Assembly (NCBI GenBank): GCA_029247205.1
Contig: JAQWLT010000031.1
Coordinates: forward strand, 1-64,000
DNA length: 64,000 nucleotides
Origin: Phycisphaerales bacterium
Lineage (GTDB): Bacteria; Planctomycetota; Phycisphaerae; Phycisphaerales; SM1A02
Direction of reading: 5' to 3'
Positions 1 to 8,717 of this stretch are shown in pieces. Numbering within the stretch: the first letter of the stretch is position 1; each line of letters starts with the position of its first letter. Under the pieces are notes generated by a model. That model worked only from the letters and a program-made list of their open reading frames with translations, did not search any database and was not told the origin of the DNA. The position numbers and the translations under genes were made by a program.

Positions 1-187
1 GTGCATTGCCATAGACAGCATCGATTCGAGCACCTTCATCAAGGTTGGCATACAGACGATAGGTATCGCCTTGGTCGCCGCTGTTAACGAGCTCCATAGT
101 CAATGATTGGAGCGGTGAAGCCATAGCCGTACCGGCTAAAACAAGGCCACCAACCGCACCAGCTAAGATTCCAAATTTCATTTTCAT
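1..187 (-). CDS. Secreted PEP-CTERM-type protein, 3' end cut off by window
   Basis: This minus-strand gene runs off the left edge, so only the first 62 codons are visible. It starts with a short lysine-containing n-region and a hydrophobic stretch ending in ...AGTAMAS, a typical signal peptide. After it come TYRLYANLDEG and RIDAVYGNA, which match TYTVRVYADMDSG and RLDAVYGNS in the neighbouring gene at 917-1609, so the two are paralogues in tandem. ATG at 187 is chosen; a second in-frame ATG lies at 181. By analogy with the neighbour it is probably an exported surface protein with a C-terminal PEP-CTERM sorting tail, but that end is outside the window. Function unknown. Confidence 0.75.
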   Translation of the reverse strand, partial: MKMKFGILAGAVGGLVLAGTAMASPLQSLTMELVNSGDQGDTYRLYANLDEGARIDAVYGNA

Positions 188-607
188 TTCCGAACTTCTC
201 CTCTGAGCCGTGTCCTCGACTCAATCCTATAGGGGTGTAATTCCGCAGCGTGACGGCTGTGGCTTTCGATTCTCCCCACTGAAGTTGCATGCCTCTTTTT
301 CAAGCTTCAGATCACGTCACCAATCCGTTGCCAAGGCCTGAGCTCCCTACGATTCCGCTTCCAGTCACAAACTACTCCAATAGGCTCCGCGGTCAAGGAA
401 GTCTGGATCCCTCAAACTAGTTCAATTTGCGGAAGATCCGGTTTATGCGGGCAATCCTTGCGTCTTTCAGGGTACCTGAGGGATCTAAGGCACAGTCCGA
501 ACGATGATTCTTGCTGCAACAGGGGGTGACGGTTCCGAATGGCGTACGCCCGAACCATGCCATGCATGCAACCCATTGGCACTCAAGACATTCTGCTGCA
601 AATTTGA
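188..607. other. Intergenic region, nothing assignable
   Basis: This lies upstream of the partial minus-strand gene and should hold its promoter. I see no convincing reading frame. A 9-base inverted repeat (406-414 and 477-485) has its arms 62 bases apart and is too weak to interpret. Confidence 0.4.
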
Positions 608-850
608 TGGGAGTACCCCTTTGACATCCTCTCAGTCAGGCTTGAGGGAATCGCGGATTCAACCGGACCAGGCTTCGAGTATGAGCAGGAGATCACGCAC
701 GCCGGCCCTGGCGGCAAAGTGGCACCACATGTTGGGCTCGAGCGGACCGAGTGGATTGAGGGCACGGAGGCACAAACGGCGGATGTCCAACACCGACCGA
801 GAGGGCATAAAAAGGCACCCGCCGCTGCGGGGGAATGCAGCGGCGGGTGA
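608..850 (+). pseudogene. Possible eroded coding remnant (unrecognised)
   Basis: A plus-strand frame open from just after a TGA at 605-607 to a TGA at 848-850 reads like ordinary protein, with phrases such as PFDILSVRLEGIADSTGPG and TEWIEGTEAQTADVQH. It has no start codon and no signal for one. Upstream of the TGA the same frame continues with TQDILLQI, so a single stop might interrupt an older gene. The last codons run through the terminator hairpin of the opposite-strand gene, which argues against a functional gene. No family recognised; it may be chance. Confidence 0.15.
807..849 (-). terminator. Rho-independent terminator of the PEP-CTERM gene
   Basis: A perfect 12-base inverted repeat (816-827 with 838-849; CACCCGCCGCTG and its complement) encloses a 10-base loop. 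On the minus strand it is followed by a run of five T (complement of 809-813). It sits 67 bases beyond the stop of the gene at 917-1609, as expected for its terminator. Confidence 0.85.
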
Positions 851-916
851 TCTTTGAGGTCAGGACTGGAGCCCGGGCAAATCCCGAGCAACCCGGTCTC
901 CAGAAAGTCGAACAGA

Positions 917-1609
917 TCAGGCGCGACGACGACGACGGCCTGCAAGGCCTGCGAGGCCGAGCAAAGCAATCGCACCAGGAGCAGGAACAGCTTCACCAGT
1001 GATCATGACTGTGTGTCCGGCCTGCCAAGTCTCGCCACTGGAATCCTTACCCTGGAAACCTGCGGTGAATGAGATGTCATACTCGCCGGAACCAGCATAG
1101 GTTGTGAACTGAGCCACGAGAACGCGGCCACCTACTGCTTCGCCCTGAGCGTCAGCTGGGGTCACGAACCAAGTGCCGTTCGCACTGTAGAGATCGCCGC
1201 CATCGGGGTCCCAACTGGTCCAGTCCATGCCGATATTCTGAAGAGCATTGTCTCCGCTGTACAGATTACCAATCGTCACGTAACTGTCCCACTCCATCGA
1301 AGGGGCGAAAGCGAAGTATGCATCGTTGATCGACTGGCTGGTTGCGCCGCCGAGTGCGTCCTGGTAAGCGCTCGCTCCATCTAGATACGAAACGTTGATT
1401 TGATTCTCAGAGTTGCCATACACGGCATCTAGACGGTCTCCAGAATCCATGTCGGCGTACACACGCACGGTGTAAGTGCCAGCAACGGCACCAGCACCCA
1501 CCTGCTCAGTGAGGTCATAAGAAAGACCGTTCATGCCGGCGACAGCGGTGCCCGCAAGGGCAATACCGCAGACTGTGCCTGCAAACATAGAAATACGCTT
1601 TGTGTTCAT
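917..1609 (-). CDS. PEP-CTERM sorting-domain surface protein
   Basis: A 230-residue exported protein. Residues 1-25 form a signal peptide (basic start, hydrophobic ALAGTAVAG end). The C-terminus has the PEP-CTERM layout: VPAPGAIALLGLAGLAG followed by RRRRRA, that is, a VPAP motif, a hydrophobic helix and an arginine cluster. In this family the tail is recognised by an exosortase/archaeosortase-like enzyme, which is not encoded in the window. The middle (YADMDSGDRLDAVYG, then a WFVTP segment) resembles a planctomycete family of unknown function and the partial gene at 1-187. ATG at 1609 is preceded by AGAAAGG about 10 bases upstream. A strong terminator follows. Confidence 0.85.
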   Translation of the reverse strand: MNTKRISMFAGTVCGIALAGTAVAGMNGLSYDLTEQVGAGAVAGTYTVRVYADMDSGDRLDAVYGNSENQINVSYLDGASAYQDALGGATSQSINDAYFAFAPSMEWDSYVTIGNLYSGDNALQNIGMDWTSWDPDGGDLYSANGTWFVTPADAQGEAVGGRVLVAQFTTYAGSGEYDISFTAGFQGKDSSGETWQAGHTVMITGEAVPAPGAIALLGLAGLAGRRRRRA

Positions 1610-1913
1610 TTTTCAGAACCTTTCTCTTCTCGTTAGAGGTCCACCAAATATAGATCCAGATCGTCCCCCACTTCCTCACTCGGGATTGAGGCTATGGCCT
1701 CTCGTGGAGATTGATCAGTTATGCCGACCACGCGTCGGCTTTAATCACTTCTTTGTTGTTAGAAACCACTCCCCCTGTGGGTCTACCCTTTCAATTCTCT
1801 TCGCGGCCGTAACCACACATTCTCACTTCGCACGTGCCTCTCCCATGAGTGGCAGACCGACTTCTTCGGTAAGTATCCTTCCGACCATACCTTCCGACCA
1901 GAACCAGTCAAGG
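1610..1913. other. Intergenic region between miaB and the PEP-CTERM gene
   Basis: It should carry the promoter of the PEP-CTERM gene and the end of the miaB transcript. A small hairpin (GCCGAC at 1723-1728 with GTCGGC at 1734-1739, then TTT on the plus strand) and a short near-repeat of CCTTCCGACCA near 1876-1901 are visible. No gene is supported. Confidence 0.4.
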
Positions 1914-3590
1914 TCACAAGTGGGCTGACTGAGACTTTTTTACGGGCCTTTGAGCTTCTAGATCCCCCAAATTGGAATGATTGTGAATGACAGTACTGCC
2001 CTGATTATCCACAGCAGTGGCCTTGGATGGTTCCACAAGCGAGCCCATAAGCAGCCGTGGAGCCGCTGAATCTACCTTTACAGGCACAATATGGCCAATA
2101 AACGCCGCTGCGGAGGCTGAATCCACCACATCAAATACTGTAATCATGTCCCCTGAAGTCCTACCCGATAACTGCACAGTGGATTTCTCCCACCCCAACT
2201 GCACAGGGCCGCTCTGCGGACGGGATTGCCCAAGTTTTTCCACAAAAACATTCTGAATCCGCCCAATCTCCCGCTCATGGACCCGGCGGCTGACCTCCGA
2301 TTGAATATCCAGCAACTGATTGATACGCAATCGCTTAACGTCCTCAGGGACATCGTCAGGGAATCGATTGATTGCCACCGTGCCTGGACGCGGCGAATAC
2401 TTGAAGACGAAATTATTCTTGAATGGCACCCGTCGCACGAGGTCACAGGTTGCCTCGAAGTCAGCCTCAGTCTCGGTCGGAAAGCCAACAATGATGTCAC
2501 CGGCGATACCAGCGTCAGGCAGAAAGTGCTCAACCCGATCGATAAATTCCAAGTATTGACCCACCGAATACCCACGATTCATGGCAGTCAGAATGCGATC
2601 CGAGCCCGACTGCGCCGGCACGTGTAAGTACCGACAGATTCGGGGAGAGTCTCGCATGACCTGCAAGGCGTCATCGCCAAAGTCACGAGGATAGCTGGTC
2701 ACAAATCGCAGTCGCAAGATCTCGGGAACTTCTTCGTGAATACGGTGGAGCAAGTCGGCAAAACTGGTGACGCGGCGGCCTGCAGCACCTCGATCCTCCC
2801 GCCGAAAGGCCGCGAGGCCGGGGCCGACCTGATCGCACTCCTTCCCCTCAGCCGATACCGCGGCTCCGTGGACGTACACATAGTGGTTGACCGTCTGCCC
2901 AAGAAGCGTCACCTCGATCACGCCCCGGTCCGCAAGCCGCCGGCACTCCTCCACGATTGCGTCCGGCGGACGATGCACCTCGGCGCCCCGCGTATTGGGC
3001 ACGACGCAGTAGGTGCAGAACTTATTGCACCCACGAGTAATTCGTACATAGGCGGTCCGCCCCCCCGATTCTCCATCAACAGGCTCAAAGGCGCGGGAGA
3101 GGTCCAATGCTTCAAGTGAGTCCTCGGCGGCGGCAAGCGTGGCGGTGCGCCGGCTTTTTGAGCCCTGTAAAGCCATGCGATCTTGACGCGAGACCATTTC
3201 ATTCTTCAGCACGTTATCAAGCAGCATTGGTAGCCGATCGAGTTCGGCAGGACCGCAGAGCAAATCGATTTCGGGTCGCTCTGCAAGTAAGGCTTCGCCC
3301 TCCCGCTCGGCCAAACATCCCAAAAGCCCAATGGTCACCTCACGACCGGCCATCTTTTCCTGCTTGAGCCGACCAACCCGGCTGAGCACTTTGTTCTCAG
3401 CCTGTTGTCGCACTGAGCATGTGTTGAACAGAATCACGTCCGCCACATCGCGATCGCTCGTGAATTGATAGCCAAGTGCCCGTAAGTGCCCCTTCACGAG
3501 TTCGCTGTCAAGCTCGTTCATCTGGCAGCCGAATGTCTCGAGGTAGACAAGTGGGCCGACTGACTGGCCATGAATCGTAGGCGTTTCCAT
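1914..3590 (-). CDS. miaB: tRNA-2-methylthio-N6-dimethylallyladenosine synthase (MiaB)
   Basis: A radical-SAM methylthiotransferase that adds the 2-methylthio group to i6A37 of tRNAs in the cytoplasm, using two Fe-S clusters. The N-terminal UPF0004 domain has its three cluster cysteines (about C22 in YLETFGCQMN, C58 in NTCSV, C92 in LLGCLAER). The radical-SAM motif is GCNKFCTYC at 187-195, and a TRAM-like RNA-binding segment lies near the C-terminus. At 558 residues it is about 100 longer than usual: there is an extra segment at about 238-275 and a C-terminal extension past TRAM. The start METPTIHG (ATG at 3590) is preferred to an upstream in-frame ATG at 3659 because the family begins just before YLETFGCQ. 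Confidence 0.92.
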   Translation of the reverse strand: METPTIHGQSVGPLVYLETFGCQMNELDSELVKGHLRALGYQFTSDRDVADVILFNTCSVRQQAENKVLSRVGRLKQEKMAGREVTIGLLGCLAEREGEALLAERPEIDLLCGPAELDRLPMLLDNVLKNEMVSRQDRMALQGSKSRRTATLAAAEDSLEALDLSRAFEPVDGESGGRTAYVRITRGCNKFCTYCVVPNTRGAEVHRPPDAIVEECRRLADRGVIEVTLLGQTVNHYVYVHGAAVSAEGKECDQVGPGLAAFRREDRGAAGRRVTSFADLLHRIHEEVPEILRLRFVTSYPRDFGDDALQVMRDSPRICRYLHVPAQSGSDRILTAMNRGYSVGQYLEFIDRVEHFLPDAGIAGDIIVGFPTETEADFEATCDLVRRVPFKNNFVFKYSPRPGTVAINRFPDDVPEDVKRLRINQLLDIQSEVSRRVHEREIGRIQNVFVEKLGQSRPQSGPVQLGWEKSTVQLSGRTSGDMITVFDVVDSASAAAFIGHIVPVKVDSAAPRLLMGSLVEPSKATAVDNQGSTVIHNHSNLGDLEAQRPVKKSQSAHL

Positions 3591-3734
3591 TGAATCGCCC
3601 ACTATAGAGGCATGCGAGCGACAAGGGTGTACCGCACAGAATCCCGTATCGTCGAGCAATCACAAAGCGTGATTTACACAGCCTCCTGCCATGCTCTGGC
3701 GGCGTAGCCCCCCTGCAACCGATAGCACTGACAG

Positions 3735-4868
3735 ATGCCTCCTCGTGATCTCTTGCTGGTAACCGCCGCTGCCCTGCTGATGGTGGGCACGGTTGTTGTG
3801 CAGTCTGCTGGAATGACCGTCACCGAGGCTGGCACCATGGTGGAGTTGATCACCGATCGAACGGCCTTGCTCGCACTCGCGGCCTTTGCTGCGTTGCTCG
3901 TCGGTAGATGGGCACCAGCCCGTCTCATGAATTCAAAGGCTGTATCTATTGGCCTGGTCGTGATTGCCATCGTCTTGTTAGTGGCAGTACTCGCCCCTGG
4001 CGTAGGGCGTGAAGTCAACGGGGCCCGGCGATGGATTGACATCGGCCCCATCGGATTCCAACCAAGTGAAGTCGCGAAGTGGGCTCTGGTGCTCTTCCTT
4101 GCGTGGTACGCGACACGGCCAAGCCGCAAACTTGGCTTGATCGTTTCTGGCTTGCTGCCCGCGCTCTTGGTAGTCGCCATGGTGTGTGGATTGACGCTGC
4201 TGGAAGACCTCGGTACAGCTGTACTGATCGCCGCCGTCGCAACCATCATGCTGCTCGCTGGCGGCGCCCGCATCTGGCATATGGGCATGCTTGCGATCCC
4301 AGCGGGCGGTGTCATCGTGGCCGCCATCGCCACGGAGGGGTATCGGATCCAACGGCTCAAGGCCTTTCTTGACCCGTGGGCTGACCCCGCCGGCTCTGGG
4401 TACCACGTCATTCAGTCAATGAAGGCCATTGCACGTGGTGACATTGGAGGCCTCGGCCTCGGCAACGGGGTGCAGAAGTTTGGGTACCTCCCCGAAGACA
4501 CCACCGACTTCATCGTCGCAATCGTGGCTGAGGAGTTCGGCGCCCTTGGTTGCATCTTGGTAGTCGCTCTCTTCCTGACCCTCCTCTGGGCTGGCTGGCG
4601 AATTGTGCAGATGCAGCGAAATCCGCAACGCCAACTACTCGCTCTAGGCATCACGGCAACGGTTTCTCTTCAAGCGATGATGAATCTGCTTGTCGTCACT
4701 GGCCTAGCGCCCACAAAAGGCATTGCTTTGCCACTCGTCTCGTCGGGCGGGACAGGGTGGATTCTCACTGCGTTGATGATTGGATACCTTGCTTCGCTCG
4801 ACCCCACGCCAACGACCTCACGTACACCCACAACACGCCCGCAAGTTGTGCCGGACCCCACTGCGTGA
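3735..4868 (+). CDS. ftsW: FtsW/RodA-family peptidoglycan polymerase (SEDS)
   Basis: A polytopic inner-membrane SEDS glycosyltransferase of 377 residues that polymerises lipid II. Diagnostic motifs are FLDPWADPAGSGYH (holding the catalytic-region aspartate), GYLPEDTTDFI and the last-loop IALPLVSSGGTGW. The length and about ten hydrophobic segments fit the family. Its stop overlaps the GTG start of murG by 4 bases, so polymerase and lipid II synthase are translationally coupled. The pairing with murG points to FtsW rather than RodA. The remaining division/cell-wall cluster genes are absent here. Confidence 0.9.
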   Translation: MPPRDLLLVTAAALLMVGTVVVQSAGMTVTEAGTMVELITDRTALLALAAFAALLVGRWAPARLMNSKAVSIGLVVIAIVLLVAVLAPGVGREVNGARRWIDIGPIGFQPSEVAKWALVLFLAWYATRPSRKLGLIVSGLLPALLVVAMVCGLTLLEDLGTAVLIAAVATIMLLAGGARIWHMGMLAIPAGGVIVAAIATEGYRIQRLKAFLDPWADPAGSGYHVIQSMKAIARGDIGGLGLGNGVQKFGYLPEDTTDFIVAIVAEEFGALGCILVVALFLTLLWAGWRIVQMQRNPQRQLLALGITATVSLQAMMNLLVVTGLAPTKGIALPLVSSGGTGWILTALMIGYLASLDPTPTTSRTPTTRPQVVPDPTA

Positions 4869-5974
4869 GTGGCCCTGTCGTGCTGCTTGCCGGCGGTGGC
4901 TCAGGTGGGCACATCAGCCCTGGATTGGCCATTGCTGAAGCCGTCAAAGCAGCGAACCCTGATGCCACCTGCCTCTTTGCCCACTCTCAGCGGCCGATTG
5001 ACTCATCCATGCTGGATCAAGCAGGCCAGACTGGGTTCCCGCTTCCTGCCCTGCCACCCTCTCTCTACCCAACCAAGGCGTTGCGATTCATCCGTCGATT
5101 CACGGCGAGCCGGCGAATCGCTGAACAGCGGTTGCGTGAAGACGGCGTAGACGTCGTCGTCCTACTCGGTGGATTTGTTGCCGCGCCAGTGGCAGCTGCG
5201 GCACGCCGTGTGGGCATCCCAAGTTTGCTCGTCAATCTCGACCGCGTGCCCGGACGAGCCAATCGGTGGATGCGGCCTCGAGCAACACACCTCATGTCGG
5301 CAGTGAGCACAATCACTCCATTTGCAGACGACGTCATTGGGATGCCGATTCGACGCGCTGCCACTCCCCCAGGTGATGCTGCACACTGCCGGCAAGCACT
5401 CGGACTCGATCAAGAGCGGCCGACCCTGCTCATCACCGGCGCCTCACAAGGCGCTGGCACTATTAATCGTGTGATTCCTGCACTTGCTGCAACGCACCAG
5501 TCACTCCTTGACACGTGGCAGATTGTCCATCTGGCTGGACCGGGCGGGGCAACGGATGTGCGAGATCGCTGGCGAGCGACAAGCATGAACGCAACCGTGC
5601 TCGACTTTCGACATGACATGGGCGTCTTGTGGGGATGCGCCGATCTCGTCGTCAGCAGAGCTGGCGCATGCTCCGTGGCAGAGATCGAGTACGCGGGACT
5701 GCCTGCCATCTACTTGCCTTATCCCCATCACCGTGACCAGCACCAGCGACATAACGCTGCGCCGAGTGTCGATGCCCAAGCGGCCATCTGTATCGAAGAT
5801 TCAACAGATATCGATCAGACGCGGGCCGCCCTCGCAACCATGGCATCGGGCCTGCTAGAGCGTGGAGATGTCTTCAGGGCCATGCAAAGGGCGGCCAAGG
5901 CACGCAGTGGCCTCAATGGCAGCATGCCAGTAGCCAAAATGGTCGATGCCCTCGCCCGTCCTGGAGGCGGCTAG
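4865..5974 (+). CDS. murG: UDP-GlcNAc:undecaprenyl-PP-MurNAc-pentapeptide GlcNAc transferase
   Basis: A peripheral membrane GT28 glycosyltransferase converting lipid I to lipid II. The N-terminal nucleotide-fold motif is LLAGGGSGGHISPGLAIAEA. The second domain has GASQGAGTIN and SRAGACSVAEIEYAG followed by PYPHHRDQHQRHNA, matching the MurG signature. The usual HEQN motif of the acceptor site is degenerate (VNLDRVPGRANR keeps only the PGxxNR part). The start is GTG at 4865, overlapping the ftsW stop by 4 bases; this gives 369 residues, the normal length. A longer upstream reading would lie inside ftsW and is rejected. Confidence 0.9.
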   Translation: MSGPVVLLAGGGSGGHISPGLAIAEAVKAANPDATCLFAHSQRPIDSSMLDQAGQTGFPLPALPPSLYPTKALRFIRRFTASRRIAEQRLREDGVDVVVLLGGFVAAPVAAAARRVGIPSLLVNLDRVPGRANRWMRPRATHLMSAVSTITPFADDVIGMPIRRAATPPGDAAHCRQALGLDQERPTLLITGASQGAGTINRVIPALAATHQSLLDTWQIVHLAGPGGATDVRDRWRATSMNATVLDFRHDMGVLWGCADLVVSRAGACSVAEIEYAGLPAIYLPYPHHRDQHQRHNAAPSVDAQAAICIEDSTDIDQTRAALATMASGLLERGDVFRAMQRAAKARSGLNGSMPVAKMVDALARPGGG

Positions 5975-6083
5975 AAGGCCATACAAGCCACTCAGCACCA
6001 GACACTTAGGCAAAAACGTCCTCGCCCACTGAAATTGGCGAGATACACTGCAAGTGAACGCTTTGAGGAGATCACGCCCCGCC

Positions 6084-6623
6084 ATGGCGTCTAAGAAGAC
6101 AGGTAAGCAAAAGATGCAAGGTCCGGGCCAAACGCCCAGGCTCGTAGGTGGTGATGGCGATGACGCTCAGCCATGCGTCTTGCACCCCTGCGTCGTGCTG
6201 GCATCGGCCAGTCAGCAGCAGCTCACCGATGCCTTTCATACCGCACTGCTTGAAGAGGGTCTCGTGCCGCGAGTTGAACATGACCCACGCATGGCGATGG
6301 CCGAGGTGTGCCTGCTTCGCCGAGAAGCGAAGCAACGCCGTGGCACAGGAGCCGATCGCAGTACGGCAGCACCACTCATTCTCCTTGATCTCACTTGTCA
6401 ACTGACCAACGAACTCATCGCAGCAATGCGGCAACATGTTCCAGACATTCCAGTGCTGCACTTTGATGGCACATCGCTGAACACTGTGCACAAAGCCCTT
6501 GATGCGGCAACCAAGCAACCGCCGGTCATTGTTCAGCCGCCACGCAGTATTGAAGTCAATGAAGATGAGTTGATGTCGCTACTCCGTTCATCGACAACTC
6601 ATGACAAGGCGTCGAACTCATGA
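6084..6623 (+). CDS. Unknown protein, possible degenerate receiver domain
   Basis: A 179-residue soluble protein with a basic N-terminus. The middle, from HPCVVLASAS through LILLDLTC to VPVLHF, has the beta-strand spacing of a response-regulator receiver, but no clear phospho-acceptor aspartate with acidic partners, so any receiver would be degenerate. The gene overlaps the following diguanylate cyclase by 4 bases (ATGA), suggesting joint function as a partner or regulator of the cyclase. ATG at 6084 has GAGGAG 13 bases upstream; a GTG at 6054 is the alternative start. No family is assigned with confidence. Confidence 0.6.
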   Translation: MASKKTGKQKMQGPGQTPRLVGGDGDDAQPCVLHPCVVLASASQQQLTDAFHTALLEEGLVPRVEHDPRMAMAEVCLLRREAKQRRGTGADRSTAAPLILLDLTCQLTNELIAAMRQHVPDIPVLHFDGTSLNTVHKALDAATKQPPVIVQPPRSIEVNEDELMSLLRSSTTHDKASNS

Positions 6624-7852
6624 GCGCCACCCAACCACGCAAACGACGTCGGCGCATACTGACGATCGGGCCAGTGGCAGACATCAACGACCCCGCCTCA
6701 ATCACCACCGAGGCGGTCGCGTCCCTCTTTGATGCGCTTGGGCTTATCGCCACATGCCCCGCACGAAAGCCAATTGAAGCAGTCCTGATCGCTGCGGAGT
6801 CGCCTCATGCGTTACACGAAGTCGTCCGGTCTGCGGAAGCAATTCGCCGCATTGATCCAACCATTCAAGTCATTCTTGTGGCAGAACATGCGCTAGGGTC
6901 CCCGATTGCCTCTCAAGTCGATCAATGCCTCGAACCCCCACTTGACGGGCCCTCGCTCGAACGGGCACTCGACGGAGTGCCGCACATCCCGCTCACAACA
7001 CCGAGCATAGAACCTGCACAAACCGAGTCGATACCCACACACGCCATTGGTGACGCCGAACTACTCGAAGCAGTATTGCAAGACACCGGGCAACTCATTG
7101 CCCTTGCGGTGCAGGCCATTGAGCAACGAACCAATATCAAGGGCATCACATTCATAGCGGGCGGTGCCGGCGGTCCAGACGCTACACCAGTCAGGCGAGG
7201 CCTCGCCACATGGGGATGCCTCGAAGGTGGCCCTGTCGAAACCCTCGAAGTGTGGGCAGGCTGGCTTGCGAAATGGATTGCCCTCGCCGAAATGGTCAAC
7301 TCACTACAGCAAGAAGCAAACCGGGACTTCTTGACCGGTACTTGGAACCGACGATGCTTTGAGCAGTACACCGCATCCGCAATCACGGACGCCCGCAACC
7401 TCCGCCAAGAACTAACGCTCTTTGTCTTTGACATCGATGGCTTCAAACAATTCAACGATCGGTTCGGTCACGAAGCGGGCGACACGATTCTGATCGCCAT
7501 GGTCCGCTTACTTGGCTCGGTGATCCGCGAGGGGGATCGTGTGGCTCGGCTCGGCGGCGACGAATTTGCCGTGCTCTTCAGCGACTTCAGCGGGCCCCGA
7601 ACGCCGGGCTCGAGACATCCCGACAGCGTAGAAGTACTCGCCCACCGATTCCAGAATCAAATCAACGATCTGCGCTTTCCCGAACTTGGACTCGCAGCCC
7701 CAGGCAGGCTCAGCATTTCCGGTGGACTCGCGACATTTCCTTGGGACGGCGACGATACGGCATCACTCTTGCGAATTGCCGACCAACGGGCGATCGAATC
7801 AAAACGACGAGGCAAAAACTGCCTCACATTTGGTCCAGACGACGTCGACTAG
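6620..7852 (+). CDS. Diguanylate cyclase (GGDEF domain)
   Basis: A 410-residue cytoplasmic protein making cyclic di-GMP from GTP. The GGDEF domain occupies roughly residues 235-405: it opens with RDFLTGTWNRR, contains FDIDGFKQFNDRFGHEAGD, the intact active-site GGDEF at 312-316, and an RxxD product-inhibition site at 303-306, exactly five residues before it. The first ~200 residues resemble a degenerate receiver-like fold (PARKPIEAVLIAAESP...) plus a linker. It is translationally coupled to the upstream receiver-like gene. It is predicted to be active and feedback-inhibited. An HD-GYP phosphodiesterase gene lies at 40864. Confidence 0.88.
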   Translation: MSATQPRKRRRRILTIGPVADINDPASITTEAVASLFDALGLIATCPARKPIEAVLIAAESPHALHEVVRSAEAIRRIDPTIQVILVAEHALGSPIASQVDQCLEPPLDGPSLERALDGVPHIPLTTPSIEPAQTESIPTHAIGDAELLEAVLQDTGQLIALAVQAIEQRTNIKGITFIAGGAGGPDATPVRRGLATWGCLEGGPVETLEVWAGWLAKWIALAEMVNSLQQEANRDFLTGTWNRRCFEQYTASAITDARNLRQELTLFVFDIDGFKQFNDRFGHEAGDTILIAMVRLLGSVIREGDRVARLGGDEFAVLFSDFSGPRTPGSRHPDSVEVLAHRFQNQINDLRFPELGLAAPGRLSISGGLATFPWDGDDTASLLRIADQRAIESKRRGKNCLTFGPDDVD

Positions 7853-7859
7853 CGGACTA

Positions 7860-8717
7860 CTACCCAAGAACACGCCGGATCCACTGCCCAGTTTGGCGGA
7901 CGGCGTCGATGTCTACGCCCGTTGACAATCCCCGATCGGCGCAGAGTTCCAACAAGGACGTTGTCGAGAGGTTTCCCGGGGCGCCGGGCGCAAACGGACA
8001 TCCTCCTAGTCCGCCGCAGGCTGAATCGAAATGCCGAATCCCGCAATCGATAGCGCGGGCGGCGCATGCGAGCGCTTCGCCTTGCGTGTCATGCAGATGC
8101 AGTACCAGACGATCAACCGGCTCGACTGGCGAGACGACCTCAATCAGGTGCTCAATATCAGCTGGCGTCGCCGCGCCAATCGTGTCTCCCAGATCAATTT
8201 CCATCGGGCCCAACTCCAACAGTCGCTCGGTCAGGTCGCGCACAGTTTCTGCATCGATTGGGCCTTCATACGGACAGGCGACCACACAACTGATGTAGGT
8301 GCGGACCGGGATGTTGGCCTCGCTGGACTGCTGCACAACGGGACGAAATCGTTCGATAGTCTCGTCGACGGTGGCATTGGTATTGCGAGCCGTGAATGCC
8401 TCACTCGCAGCAGTAAAGAGGGAGATCTTGTCAGCACCCGACTCGATCGCACGCTGCAGGCCCCGCTCATTCGGAACGAGCGCCGAGTACAACGTGCCTG
8501 CTCTGCGTTTGATCGCTGCGAAGACCTCTGCAGCATCAGCAAGTTGGGGCACACGATCAGGACGTACAAAGGCAGACACCTCGACTTCCGGCAGTCCGGC
8601 CTCGGCCAACTCTTCCACAAGACGCACTTTGTCCTCAAGAGACACGATGCACGACTCATTCTGCAAACCATCCCGCGGTCCGACGTCGGTGATCATGATG
8701 TCGTGGCAAGTCGTCAT
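7860..8717 (-). CDS. mvaB: Hydroxymethylglutaryl-CoA lyase
   Basis: A TIM-barrel metal-dependent lyase (285 residues) splitting HMG-CoA into acetyl-CoA and acetoacetate, the last step of leucine breakdown. The family start DVGPRDGLQNE is at residues 11-21, LHDTQG holds a metal ligand, and the lyase signature with the catalytic cysteine appears as SACGGLGGCPFAPGAPGN. Its start overlaps the stop of the upstream small membrane gene by 4 bases; it is the last gene of a four-gene overlapping operon. A related homocitrate or isopropylmalate synthase role is unlikely given the GGLGGCPFA motif. Confidence 0.9.
   Translation of the reverse strand: MTTCHDIMITDVGPRDGLQNESCIVSLEDKVRLVEELAEAGLPEVEVSAFVRPDRVPQLADAAEVFAAIKRRAGTLYSALVPNERGLQRAIESGADKISLFTAASEAFTARNTNATVDETIERFRPVVQQSSEANIPVRTYISCVVACPYEGPIDAETVRDLTERLLELGPMEIDLGDTIGAATPADIEHLIEVVSPVEPVDRLVLHLHDTQGEALACAARAIDCGIRHFDSACGGLGGCPFAPGAPGNLSTTSLLELCADRGLSTGVDIDAVRQTGQWIRRVLG

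Noticed and set aside
406-485. Inverted repeat GATCCCTCA/TGAGGGATC
   Set aside because: Arms are 9 bases long and 62 bases apart; likely chance and not near a gene end.
583-996. Minus-strand frame of 137 codons downstream of the PEP-CTERM gene
   Set aside because: It overlaps the end of that gene and runs through its terminator hairpin; composition is not protein-like.
4550-4864. Upstream extension of MurG inside ftsW
   Set aside because: It would overlap ftsW by over 300 bases and adds unconserved sequence before the normal MurG N-terminus.
6054-6083. GTG start for the receiver-like gene
   Set aside because: No ribosome site precedes it, whereas ATG 6084 has GAGGAG upstream, though at a long spacing.
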